Shown: in pieces, positions 7,149 to 15,998 of the stretch
Numbering within the stretch: position 1 is the stretch's first letter
How the letters are laid out: each line of letters starts with the position of its first letter
Source: Lutimonas zeaxanthinifaciens
Lineage (GTDB): Bacteria > Bacteroidota > Bacteroidia > Flavobacteriales > Flavobacteriaceae
Assembly: GCF_030503675.1 (NCBI RefSeq)
Contig: NZ_CP129964.1
Coordinates: 1,612,001 to 1,676,000, forward strand
DNA: 64,000 bases
Direction: 5' to 3'
Position numbers and translations under genes: made by a program
The notes under the pieces: generated by a model
The model's database searches: none
What the model was told of the DNA's origin: nothing
The model's input: the letters and a program-made list of their open reading frames with translations, nothing else

Positions 7149-9023
7149 TTAATAGGTTGGAGAATACCAGATAGGCGAGGTATAGGCACGTTCAGTAGTT
7201 GTAAGAGGAACCTCTTCTGACAGCTCTGCACCATATCTGATTTTGTCATAGAGGGTCCATCTTGGAGTTGGAATTTCAATGACCCGAACATAATAAAAGG
7301 CCTCAGCTGCAGGATCAAATTCAGGATCTGTCCATACATTTTTCAGCTCAGTCGCACCAATAGAGTTATCCCAGGTTGCATCATTCGTATTGACTGTGTT
7401 TCCTACTGAAGGCACTTTTCCATCAGCCCCGGGTTTTCTGTCACCACTCCAGGCCACGTCATAAACTTTTTCGTTTAAATTTCCATCTTCACTCACCCAA
7501 CCTTTGACAATTTGGATTCTATCAAGGCTACCGCGGTCGGGATCCATTAAGGCATAAACCAGGAATGTTGGAGACTTACCTTCGCCTTTTGCAAGGTCAC
7601 CACCCATCGGTACACCTTTTTCATATCCCATTTTTACCATCTCGTTGCCAAGATCAGCCTTCGTATACTCCCATCCACCAAAAAAGCGAACTTTCATTCT
7701 TGATCCCGTAGTGGCATAGGTTTCTTTTCTCATCATCGCATCCCATAATGAGGCTCTGGTATTTTCCTGTGCCCAAACAGCAGCATAGCCAGAAGCCACG
7801 GTTTCCCATGTATTTACAGTACCCTTATCAGAAGAGAGAAAAGGATGATTCCATCGATCCTTGCCAGGCTCAACATTGGAAGCCTTTCCGAAGAAGTTAT
7901 CTTCATCACCAGTTGCCAGCGAGGTGTGGGAGTCCGTACTACCAATTAATCCGAACTTATAGGGATTGGTTCCCAGTTCTTTTTTGAATTTCAAGCCTAA
8001 TTTTAATGCAGAGCGTGTATATTCATACTCCAGCATCTCGTTAGTTTTCGCCTCGCTCATATCAAGATTACCCTTATCCCAGTTTTCGTAATCTGCAAAT
8101 TCATCATTAGGTGACAAGAACGGATGAGCTTCTCCGTCACCTTTGATCTGGGTGGCTTCATAAAGAGGTTCCCATCTTGCTCTTCTATCTACATACTTTT
8201 TGTCATAGGCTTTTCCTGAAACTGTGGTCTCGGCAAACATCATTCCATTACTCAGGTTACCATTATGAGGAATAGCAAGTACTTTTCCTCCTGTATTTTT
8301 TTCATAGCTTTCAAGATTGTCCCAAAGCCTTTCCGGATCGGAACTGTCTTCGTTTGTAAATGGTAGTTGCTTAATGGCTACATCTCCATTATCCCTGTAA
8401 ATAACGACCCTGTGTAAGTTGTTTCCTTTGATCAAGGAGGTCCACTCATAACCAATAAAAGCTGTGAATTTACCTGGATCATTATATTTTTCCGCAGCAT
8501 CAACAACATTCTTCCAAACAGGCGTCATCATGCTCACTTCATTTGTTTTAAAAGGAAAATTTCCCTGTGAAAATGTTTTGATTATATCAATAGCAGCTTC
8601 GCCACCCTTCCCTTCATCAATAAGTTTTTTCCATTTAACTGATTCCTCGTATTGCATGACATGCTCTTTACCTGCCATCAGATCAGGAAAAAATCCCATT
8701 CCGTCCGAATGATCGGCAACGACAAGAAAATCCAGAGGCTTGCTTAACTTGGTTTTGATGCCGGTAGAAGAAGTCACTTCGTCTCCACGTGCGAACTGAT
8801 AAGCTTCATCCATACCAATTCTGTTACCGAAGGCTCCGGCATCCATAGACAGATCCGTGTGGAGATGAGTATCTCCAAAATAAACCTCAGTTGGATAGGA
8901 CTCAGAAGTTGTTGAAGTTGTTTCTTCCTGTAAATTTTCATCAGTGGTTATGTCTTGCTTTTTTTCATTTTCGCAGGAAATAAAGAACAGCATCGACAAT
9001 AGAAAGAGGGATAGATAACGCAT
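7149..9023 (-). CDS. DUF3604 domain lipoprotein (PHP-like metal hydrolase fold), copy 1
   Basis: The first gene of the DUF3604 pair, 624 residues. Unlike its paralogue it is a predicted lipoprotein: MRYLSLFLLSMLFFISCENE with a lipobox Cys at residue 17 and a Thr/Ser/Glu-rich linker after it. The metal-site motifs are the same: GDTHLHTDLSMDAGAFG, VVADHSDGMGFFP, PHNGNLSNGMMFAE and GSTDSHTSLATGDEDNFFGK. The frame opens at a TTG (9029), but ATG 9023 is the better start because it begins the signal. The two proteins are alike over their whole length and differ mainly in the export signal, so one is probably free in the periplasm or medium and the other lipid-anchored. Function unknown. Confidence 0.9.
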   Translation of the reverse strand: MRYLSLFLLSMLFFISCENEKKQDITTDENLQEETTSTTSESYPTEVYFGDTHLHTDLSMDAGAFGNRIGMDEAYQFARGDEVTSSTGIKTKLSKPLDFLVVADHSDGMGFFPDLMAGKEHVMQYEESVKWKKLIDEGKGGEAAIDIIKTFSQGNFPFKTNEVSMMTPVWKNVVDAAEKYNDPGKFTAFIGYEWTSLIKGNNLHRVVIYRDNGDVAIKQLPFTNEDSSDPERLWDNLESYEKNTGGKVLAIPHNGNLSNGMMFAETTVSGKAYDKKYVDRRARWEPLYEATQIKGDGEAHPFLSPNDEFADYENWDKGNLDMSEAKTNEMLEYEYTRSALKLGLKFKKELGTNPYKFGLIGSTDSHTSLATGDEDNFFGKASNVEPGKDRWNHPFLSSDKGTVNTWETVASGYAAVWAQENTRASLWDAMMRKETYATTGSRMKVRFFGGWEYTKADLGNEMVKMGYEKGVPMGGDLAKGEGKSPTFLVYALMDPDRGSLDRIQIVKGWVSEDGNLNEKVYDVAWSGDRKPGADGKVPSVGNTVNTNDATWDNSIGATELKNVWTDPEFDPAAEAFYYVRVIEIPTPRWTLYDKIRYGAELSEEVPLTTTERAYTSPIWYSPTY

Positions 9024-9169
9024 AATCAAGCTTTTTGGTTAAGTCCTTTAAATTTAACAAAAAAATCAATACCTATAAAATATTTAAGAATAAGGAATTG
9101 ACATTAATTCGCATCAAATTTTTAGGAATTATGAGTGACAACTGTGGTTCCAATTCAAAGCGTATTGCG

Positions 9170-9177
9170 TACTTTTG
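9170..9177 (+). promoter_or_regulatory. Possible Bacteroidota -7 element for rdgB
   Basis: TACTTTTG matches the TAnnTTTG consensus and ends 19 bases before the rdgB ATG. No good TTG is seen at the -33 spacing, so only the -7 half is supported. It lies in the 172-base divergent gap between rdgB and the DUF3604 pair. Confidence 0.4.
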
Positions 9178-9195
9178 ATCGAAATAATTTAGGTG

Positions 9196-9774
9196 ATGAA
9201 AATAGTTTTTGCTACAAATAACAAACACAAGGTTAAAGAGATCAAAGATTTACTCCCATCAGGTATTCAAGTGATGACCTTGGATGAAATAGGCTGTAAT
9301 GAAGAGATCGAGGAAACTGCGGCGACTTTGGAAGGAAATGCAAAAATAAAGTCAGACCATGTCAAAGAGGAATATGGGTATGATTGTTTTGCGGATGATA
9401 CAGGTCTTGAAGTGGAGGTGCTAGAAGGAGCTCCTGGGGTTTATTCGGCCAGATATGCCGGGGAAAATGCCACGTTTGAAGAGAATGTAAATAAATTATT
9501 GGATGCCTTAGAGGGGCAATCGAACAGAAAAGCCAGATTTAGAACGGTTATATCATTGAATATTAATGGTGAGCAGCAATATTTTGAAGGCGTTTGCAAC
9601 GGTGAAATTGAATTGTCTGCAAAAGGATCTCAAGGTTTTGGTTATGATCCTGTTTTTAAGCCGGATGGATATGATCAGACATTTGCAGAAATGGATTTGT
9701 CTACTAAAGGAAGGATATCGCACAGAGGCAGAGCTGTTCAAAAGCTCGTTGAATTCCTTAAAAAGAAGGCTTAA
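9196..9774 (+). CDS. rdgB: XTP/dITP pyrophosphatase (RdgB/HAM1)
   Basis: RdgB hydrolyses non-canonical purine triphosphates (dITP, XTP) to monophosphates and pyrophosphate, keeping them out of DNA. The protein has 192 residues, the usual size. The substrate and metal motifs are present: FATNNKHKVKEIKDLL at the N-terminus (T-N-x-x-K), FADDTGLEVEVLEGAPGVYSAR (catalytic Asp and Ser-Ala-Arg-Tyr) in the middle, GSQGFGYDPVF, and KGRISHRGRAVQKL at the end. The frame opens at a GTG directly before ATG 9196; the ATG is preferred. It converges with parC and their stop codons overlap in a single TTAA. Confidence 0.97.
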   Translation: MKIVFATNNKHKVKEIKDLLPSGIQVMTLDEIGCNEEIEETAATLEGNAKIKSDHVKEEYGYDCFADDTGLEVEVLEGAPGVYSARYAGENATFEENVNKLLDALEGQSNRKARFRTVISLNINGEQQYFEGVCNGEIELSAKGSQGFGYDPVFKPDGYDQTFAEMDLSTKGRISHRGRAVQKLVEFLKKKA

Positions 9775-12407
9775 AAAAGTGTGATTTGGTTGGAGTCATC
9801 CTCTTCGTTATTCTCATCTTTTTTGGGTTCTTCACCCTTATTCTTTATGTCTTTATCAGTGTCGGTTTTACTTTCGATAATCTGTTCATCAACCACCTCA
9901 ACTTCTTCAAGAACTGGTTCTTCGTAGGGTAGAGGTTCGAGTAGGTTTATATCTTTTATTTTTTCAGTAGTAAGCTGATTTCCAAGTGCCTTAATGCCTT
10001 TTACTGCAATAAAATCTTCAAAGTTTAAGATTTCGTTTTCCAAACTTCTTTTTGAGTATACAATCTCAGCCATTGGTCTAAAGTCCATAGCGACGATCAT
10101 TAATCTGGAGTCCTCGTGGTCTGATATGAATTTTTCATCTTTATCGGGATGTTCAATCATGAATCGCTTGACATAATAGCGACGTCTTTCCCCGTCAAGA
10201 TAAACCACTGATATAGGTTTGTTAGGATTCCATTTTTCAAGAACGATCATGTCGCTCTCAAAATGCGTATTCAAATTCGGGATGATTGTTTTGGCTTCTC
10301 CTTTTTGATTGATGATCAACAATCTGTCATCCGCAGTAAATTCTCCGATAAGATCCCCGCGTTCATCAACATTGAGTCTTTGAACCGTTTCATCAAACCA
10401 GATTTTTCGCGGTTTCAGGGTTGATACACCTTTTTCTTTTAATTCAATTTTTCGAACAGTATATTTGGTCACCAAATTACCTTTACTTCCTCTGCCTTTT
10501 ATGGACAAATCAGCAAGATCCTGATCCCACTTGAGTTTCTTTATCAAACCTACGGCTCTTAAATTGACAGTAACAATTTCTGCCTCCCCATTAGGATTTG
10601 CAGTAAAATATAAAACTTTTGAACCTTTTGCCCCTGTAGTAAGGTCATATTCCTTATCACGGGTAATCGAGGTGACAGCAAATCTCTTCATATACGTATA
10701 TCCTGACTTTCCGTCTTTATAGATCATATTGTAGATCGTTCTCCTGTCATTCTTCTTAAAAACCGCAACGTGAATGATGTCCTTGCCTACAAAAGTCTTA
10801 GTGTCTACCTTGGTAATCATCATTTTCCCATCCTTTCGGAAAACAATAATATCATCGATATCCGCACAATCGGCAACAAACTCATCTCTTCTGAGCGAGG
10901 TGCCTATAAATCCTTCAGAACGATTAACATAGAGTTTGGAATTTCTCAAAACAACCTTGGTGGCTACAATATTTTCAAAAATTCGAATATCTGTTTTTCG
11001 CTCTCTGCCTTTTCCAAATTTATCCTTTAGATTTTTAAAATAGGCAATGGCATAATCAATAATGTTATCGAGGTCATTTTTAACAGCCGCAATCTTTTCT
11101 TCAAGGCTTTCAATAAACTGTTTTGCCTTGTCGATATCAAACTTTGATATCTTTTTAATACGTATTTCGGTCAGCCTGACGATATCCTCTTGGGTCACGG
11201 CCCTCTTTAAATGTTTGATATGCGGTTTCAAGCCTTTGTCAATTGCACTGATAACCCCTTCCCAGGTCTCTTCTTCTTCAATGTCACGATAGATCCTGTT
11301 TTCTATGAAAATTCTTTCAAGCGAGGAAAAGTGCCACTGCTCTTCCAATTCTGCCAGCAGGATCTCAAGTTCCTGAGTCAACAGGTCAACCGTGTGATCG
11401 GTCGATCTTTTCAGCACCTCTTTGACACTCACAAAGATCGGTTTGTTATCGTCAATGATACAGCAAAGTGGTGAAATGGAAACTTCACAGTTCGTAAAAG
11501 CGTACAAGGCATCTATGGTCTTGTCCGGAGAAACGCCTCCTGGGAGATAAATCAATATTTCAACGTCTTTGGCCGTATTGTCCTCGATTCTTTTGATCTT
11601 GATTTTACCTTTGTCATTAGCCTTTAAAATTGAATCGATCAGCGAAGATGTAGTCGTTCCATAAGGAATTTCCGTGATCACCAGAGAATTTTTATCTTTC
11701 TGAGAAATTTTAGCTCTGACCCTTACTTTTCCTCCTCTTTTACCTTCATTATAATTGGTAACATCGGCCACGCCCCCCGTTAAAAAGTCAGGGTAGATCG
11801 AAAAACTTTGTCCTTTGAGAATTTTAATCGAAGCCTGTATCAGTTCGTTAAAATTATGAGGAAGAATTTTCGTGGATAATCCAACGGCTATTCCCTCTGC
11901 TCCCTGTGCGAGTAAAAGAGGAAACTTAACAGGTAAATCAATGGGCTCCTTTCTACGACCATCATACGAAGCCTGCCATTTTGTAGTTTTTGGATTGAAG
12001 ACTACTGCAAGTGCAAATTTTGAAAGCCTTGCTTCAATATACCTTGATGCAGCTGCCCGGTCACCAGTGAGAATATTTCCCCAGTTTCCCTGCATGTCGA
12101 TCAAGAGCTCTTTTTGACCCAGTTGCACCATGGCATCTGCAATACTGGCGTCTCCATGCGGATGGTATTGCATGGTGTGTCCCACAAGGTTTGCAACTTT
12201 ATTGTAACGTCCGTCATCGAGGTCTTTCATCGACTGCATGATCCTTCTTTGTACGGGCTTAAATCCATCGTTGATACCGGGAACAGCTCTTTCGAGAATC
12301 ACATAGGAGGCATAATCCAGAAACCAATCTTCATACATTCCACCAATTTTGGTGATCGTATCCTGATTCTGGTCATTATTTTCTTCAAATTCTTCTTCGA
12401 TATCCAT
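9771..12407 (-). CDS. parC: DNA topoisomerase IV subunit A
   Basis: The breakage-reunion subunit of the type IIA topoisomerase that decatenates chromosomes. The 878 residues begin with the GyrA/ParC core; the catalytic Tyr is Y123 in TGDRAAASRYIEARL, preceded by the DNA-gate motif HPHGDASIADAM. The chromosome-level assignment to ParC, not GyrA, rests on pairing with the adjacent parE, a short divergent N-terminus and a weak C-terminal beta-pinwheel lacking the GyrA box. The C-terminus is a long acidic tail (KNKGEEPKKDENNEEDD). At the position of the quinolone-contacting Ser of E. coli GyrA (Ser83) there is Ala, probably lineage-typical. It lies 20 bases after parE in one operon. Confidence 0.94.
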   Translation of the reverse strand: MDIEEEFEENNDQNQDTITKIGGMYEDWFLDYASYVILERAVPGINDGFKPVQRRIMQSMKDLDDGRYNKVANLVGHTMQYHPHGDASIADAMVQLGQKELLIDMQGNWGNILTGDRAAASRYIEARLSKFALAVVFNPKTTKWQASYDGRRKEPIDLPVKFPLLLAQGAEGIAVGLSTKILPHNFNELIQASIKILKGQSFSIYPDFLTGGVADVTNYNEGKRGGKVRVRAKISQKDKNSLVITEIPYGTTTSSLIDSILKANDKGKIKIKRIEDNTAKDVEILIYLPGGVSPDKTIDALYAFTNCEVSISPLCCIIDDNKPIFVSVKEVLKRSTDHTVDLLTQELEILLAELEEQWHFSSLERIFIENRIYRDIEEEETWEGVISAIDKGLKPHIKHLKRAVTQEDIVRLTEIRIKKISKFDIDKAKQFIESLEEKIAAVKNDLDNIIDYAIAYFKNLKDKFGKGRERKTDIRIFENIVATKVVLRNSKLYVNRSEGFIGTSLRRDEFVADCADIDDIIVFRKDGKMMITKVDTKTFVGKDIIHVAVFKKNDRRTIYNMIYKDGKSGYTYMKRFAVTSITRDKEYDLTTGAKGSKVLYFTANPNGEAEIVTVNLRAVGLIKKLKWDQDLADLSIKGRGSKGNLVTKYTVRKIELKEKGVSTLKPRKIWFDETVQRLNVDERGDLIGEFTADDRLLIINQKGEAKTIIPNLNTHFESDMIVLEKWNPNKPISVVYLDGERRRYYVKRFMIEHPDKDEKFISDHEDSRLMIVAMDFRPMAEIVYSKRSLENEILNFEDFIAVKGIKALGNQLTTEKIKDINLLEPLPYEEPVLEEVEVVDEQIIESKTDTDKDIKNKGEEPKKDENNEEDDSNQITLF

Positions 12408-12427
12408 TTAATCTTTCTGTACTTTCT

Positions 12428-14287
12428 TTAGTTGACTTCTTCGATCAGGTCCAATTCAACTTTGAGGTTATTGATGATGAATTTTTGACGTTCAGGGGTG
12501 TTTTTGCCCATATAAAATTCAAGTAGTTTTTCAACCGAGGTTTCCTTATTGAGCATAACCGGATCCAGCCTGATATCCTTGCCAATGAAATGAACAAATT
12601 CATTGGGAGAAATTTCTCCAAGCCCCTTGAATCGTGTGACCTCCGGTTTTCCTCGAAGTTTCTTTGCAGCATTCTGCTTTTCTTTTTCTGAATAGCAATA
12701 AAAGGTTTCCTTTTTGTCTCTTACCCTGAACAAAGGCGTTTCCAATATATACAAATGTCCTTCTTTGATCACTTCCGGGAAAAACTGAAGAAAAAATGTA
12801 ATCAATAATAAGCGAATATGCATGCCGTCAACGTCAGCATCCGTGGCAATTACAATATTGTTGTATCTAAGGTTTTCAATGCCATCTTCAATGTTTAATG
12901 CAGCCTGCAAAAGATTAAATTCTTCATTCTCATAAACGATTTTTTTGCTAAGCCCATAAGAGTTAAGCGGTTTCCCTTTTAAACTGAATACAGCCTGGGT
13001 ATTTACATCTCGTGATTTTGTTATGGACCCACTAGCCGAATCACCCTCTGTAATGAATAAGGTACTGTCGAGGCGGTCATTCTTTTTCATATCGCTCAGG
13101 TGAATCCTGCAATCACGTAATTTTTTGTTGTGGAGACTGGCCTTTTTGGCTCTTTCTCGGGCAATTTTTCGAATACCCGATAGTTCTTTTCTTTCTTTTT
13201 CGGCCTGGATAATTTTTTTATGAATCTTTTCGGCTGTCTCCGGATTTCTGTGAAGGTAATTATCGAGCCTTCTTTTGACAAAATCGTTTATAAAAGTTCT
13301 GACCGTCGGAAGGTCAGCACCCATTTCCGTTGAACCCAGTTTGGTTTTGGTCTGGCTTTCAAATATAGGCTCCATGACCTTTATGCTAATAGCACAAACA
13401 ACTGATTTTCTGATATCTGAAGCATCAAAGTTCTTTCCGAAAAACTCGCGGATCGTTTTAACAATCGCTTCTCTAAAGGCATTTTGATGTGTACCTCCTT
13501 GTGTTGTGTGCTGGCCATTCACAAAAGAATGGTATTCTTCACTGTATTGTGATTTACTATAAGTAAGTGCCACTTCAATATCATCTTCCATCAGATGAAT
13601 GATAGGGAAAAGCTTCGACTCTTCTGCAATATTTTCATTCAATAGGTCCTTTAGCCCGTTTTCAGAACGGTATTTCTCCCCATTAAAAAGTATGGTAAGT
13701 CCGGTATTGAGGTAAACATAATTTTTGATCATCTTTACCACATACTCATTCCTAAACTTGTAATGCGGGAATATTTTTTTATCGGGCACAAAAGAAACTT
13801 TTGTTCCTTTTCTCAATGAAGAAGCCTCTTCAGGCAAGTCGCTTATGAGAATTCCTTTTTCAAATTCAGCTATTTTGGTTTGGTTGTCACGCACGGATTG
13901 CACACGAAAATGCGAAGAAAGTGCATTGACAGCTTTGGTACCGACACCATTAAGCCCTACGGATTTTTTAAACGCTTTGGAATCATACTTTCCTCCTGTA
14001 TTCATTTTAGAAACTACATCCACTACTTTTCCCAGTGGAATTCCTCTTCCGTAATCTCTGATCGTGACCTGGTTGTTTTTTACCGAGATCTCTATGGTTT
14101 TTCCTGCCCCCATCACATATTCATCGATGGAATTGTCCAAAACCTCCTTGATCAATATGTAAATTCCGTCATCAGGTGCAGAGCCATCTCCCAATTTTCC
14201 AATATACATGCCTGGACGCATCCTGATATGCTCCTTCCAGTCTAACGAGCGAATATTCTCTTCTGTATATGAAGTATGGTTTGACAT
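12428..14287 (-). CDS. parE: DNA topoisomerase IV subunit B
   Basis: The ATPase subunit of topoisomerase IV, 619 residues. The GHKL ATP site shows in order: the N-box Asn in [46 protein letters not shown] and [12 protein letters not shown]. The TOPRIM domain carries [10 protein letters not shown] and the metal-binding [14 protein letters not shown]. The C-terminal [13 protein letters not shown] matches the conserved KGLGEM-type segment. It is immediately upstream of parC, with 20 bases between them, and heads the pair. The upstream 146-base gap is shared with the divergent pssA. Confidence 0.96.
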   Translation of the reverse strand: MSNHTSYTEENIRSLDWKEHIRMRPGMYIGKLGDGSAPDDGIYILIKEVLDNSIDEYVMGAGKTIEISVKNNQVTIRDYGRGIPLGKVVDVVSKMNTGGKYDSKAFKKSVGLNGVGTKAVNALSSHFRVQSVRDNQTKIAEFEKGILISDLPEEASSLRKGTKVSFVPDKKIFPHYKFRNEYVVKMIKNYVYLNTGLTILFNGEKYRSENGLKDLLNENIAEESKLFPIIHLMEDDIEVALTYSKSQYSEEYHSFVNGQHTTQGGTHQNAFREAIVKTIREFFGKNFDASDIRKSVVCAISIKVMEPIFESQTKTKLGSTEMGADLPTVRTFINDFVKRRLDNYLHRNPETAEKIHKKIIQAEKERKELSGIRKIARERAKKASLHNKKLRDCRIHLSDMKKNDRLDSTLFITEGDSASGSITKSRDVNTQAVFSLKGKPLNSYGLSKKIVYENEEFNLLQAALNIEDGIENLRYNNIVIATDADVDGMHIRLLLITFFLQFFPEVIKEGHLYILETPLFRVRDKKETFYCYSEKEKQNAAKKLRGKPEVTRFKGLGEISPNEFVHFIGKDIRLDPVMLNKETSVEKLLEFYMGKNTPERQKFIINNLKVELDLIEEVN

Positions 14288-14433
14288 TAAGATTTTGGAT
14301 TATGTAGCATTGCTAATGTAGTAATTACACTCATAAAATGAAATAGTAGCTCAAATATTTATTAACACAGTAATTAAAAGTCAGATTGTCCTTTTAATTG
14401 TTATTTTTACTCAGTAAATCGGAATAAGCGAAA

Positions 14434-15204
14434 ATGAAAAAGCATATACCAAACCTTTTCACTTTATTGAATTTATTGTCTGGAATGATCGCTGTTCTTA
14501 TGGCTGCTACAGACGAGCTGGTTTATGCTGCATATTTTGTGTTTCTGGGGATATTCTTTGATTTTTTTGATGGTTTTTTTGCACGGAAATTTAAGGTTGA
14601 GGGAGAATTGGGAAAACAATTGGATTCCTTGGCCGATGTGGTTACTTCTGGTGTAGTTCCCGGAATTGTGATGTTTCAGATGATGCTTTACGCATCAAAG
14701 GAGCGCTGGTTTATGGAATTGAGTTGTGAGGTAGGTAACTGGACAGCATATCAGCATACGTATTATTATTTTCTTCCCTTTACAGGTTTGTTTATAACCC
14801 TTGCGGCAGCGTACCGACTGGCAAATTTTAATATTGATGAAAGACAGACTTCATCGTTTATAGGTCTTCCAACCCCGGCATTTTCAATATTCGTAATGTC
14901 ACTACCTTTGATTTTATTTTATGGGGAGAGTCCTTTTTTTATAGATGCAGTTCAAAATATTTATGTACTTCTCGTTGTGACTATTGCCGGTTGTTATTTA
15001 ATGAATGCCGAAATCCCTCTGTTTTCACTAAAATTTAAAACCTACAGTTGGGCCGGAAATGAAATAAAATACTTCTTCCTTGTTGCCACAATTGTTTTAC
15101 TTTTTACTTTGAAAATGGTGGCTATTCCATTAGTGATCATCTTTTATATTGTGATGTCGATCATCGATAACAGCATAAAAAAACAAGGAGCTAAAAAAAT
15201 ATAA
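14434..15204 (+). CDS. pssA: CDP-diacylglycerol--serine O-phosphatidyltransferase
   Basis: PssA transfers a phosphatidyl group from CDP-diacylglycerol to serine, the first step to phosphatidylethanolamine, at the inner membrane. The 256 residues contain the full CDP-alcohol phosphotransferase signature D-G-x2-A-R-x8-G-x3-D-x3-D, seen as DGFFARKFKVEGEL followed by GKQLDSLAD at about residues 50-72. Eight or so hydrophobic segments fill the rest. The start MKKHIPNLFTLLNLLSGM is typical of the bacterial type II enzymes. It is divergent from parE and convergent with the SYLF gene. The serine specificity is by family resemblance; the phosphatidylglycerophosphate synthases share the motif but differ in the N-terminus. 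Confidence 0.93.
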   Translation: MKKHIPNLFTLLNLLSGMIAVLMAATDELVYAAYFVFLGIFFDFFDGFFARKFKVEGELGKQLDSLADVVTSGVVPGIVMFQMMLYASKERWFMELSCEVGNWTAYQHTYYYFLPFTGLFITLAAAYRLANFNIDERQTSSFIGLPTPAFSIFVMSLPLILFYGESPFFIDAVQNIYVLLVVTIAGCYLMNAEIPLFSLKFKTYSWAGNEIKYFFLVATIVLLFTLKMVAIPLVIIFYIVMSIIDNSIKKQGAKKI

Positions 15205-15237
15205 CTCCTTATATTTAAAACTGTTAAGTGTATTTAA

Positions 15238-15789
15238 CTATTCTTTTGGTTTAAATGAAAAATGTTGCCCCCCAATAGATGCCTCGAACATTAATCCACC
15301 ACTGGTTTGTGTAAAAATAGCCATTCCATCTTTCCAGTTTACATCTACAGAAGCGCCTTCTGTAATCGCTACTGCTGACGCCTGTCCGTCAAATTTTACT
15401 TTTTCATTCGTAAACCTGTCATAGGCTGCTTTATTTTCAAAGAAAATAACTTCCTTGTATTGCTGTCCGCCTAATTGAAACCCGATGGTAGCCTGACTAA
15501 GAGAGGATTGTCCCATCGGAGTGCTTCCTTTAAAAACAACGCCTTTCCCTCCGGCACCTCCAATCCCAATCGCACCTTTGGTAACTTTTGGAAAAACTGC
15601 ATAGCCATAAGCTTTATCCTTGTAAGACTGTAGTTTGGGTTGTTTTTCGATCATTTCTTCTAATGCTTTGTTTGCATCTTCTACCAGATCTGGTTTCCAG
15701 CCCCCAACTTGGGAAACGGCTGTAAAAGAGGTGAAAATAACAGAAAATAAGAGTAGCAATGGAAGTTTTTTTAATGTGGTTGTTTTCAT
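15238..15789 (-). CDS. Exported SYLF-domain (lipid-binding) protein
   Basis: A 183-residue exported protein of the SYLF/Ysc84 family, beta-rich domains that bind phospholipid in the eukaryotic members; the bacterial role is unknown. From ATG 15789 there is a Sec signal (MKTTTLKKLPLLLLFSVIF, cut near AVSQ). The mature part shows the family features YGYAVFPKVTKGAIGIGGAG, GFQLGGQQYKEVIFF and a Gly-rich C-terminus (SGGLMFEASIGGQ). An upstream TTG at 15819 would only add residues before the signal. It converges on pssA with 33 bases between the stops. The single-domain architecture, with no partner, is common in Bacteroidota. Confidence 0.87.
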   Translation of the reverse strand: MKTTTLKKLPLLLLFSVIFTSFTAVSQVGGWKPDLVEDANKALEEMIEKQPKLQSYKDKAYGYAVFPKVTKGAIGIGGAGGKGVVFKGSTPMGQSSLSQATIGFQLGGQQYKEVIFFENKAAYDRFTNEKVKFDGQASAVAITEGASVDVNWKDGMAIFTQTSGGLMFEASIGGQHFSFKPKE

Positions 15790-15998
15790 AAAACGACTTA
15801 ATTTAAATATTATACTCAAAAATAATCAATTAGTCAATACGGCCTTCCATAAGTGAAAAAAGAAATAGAAAAATTTAATCTTCATACAATTTATTGCTGT
15901 TTTTTCAGTTATTCTCATAGTTATTACATAATGATTTAATCTTCTCCCTGTTTTGTCATTATTTATTAGGACGTTATCGTTTAAATTAAATAAATGCT

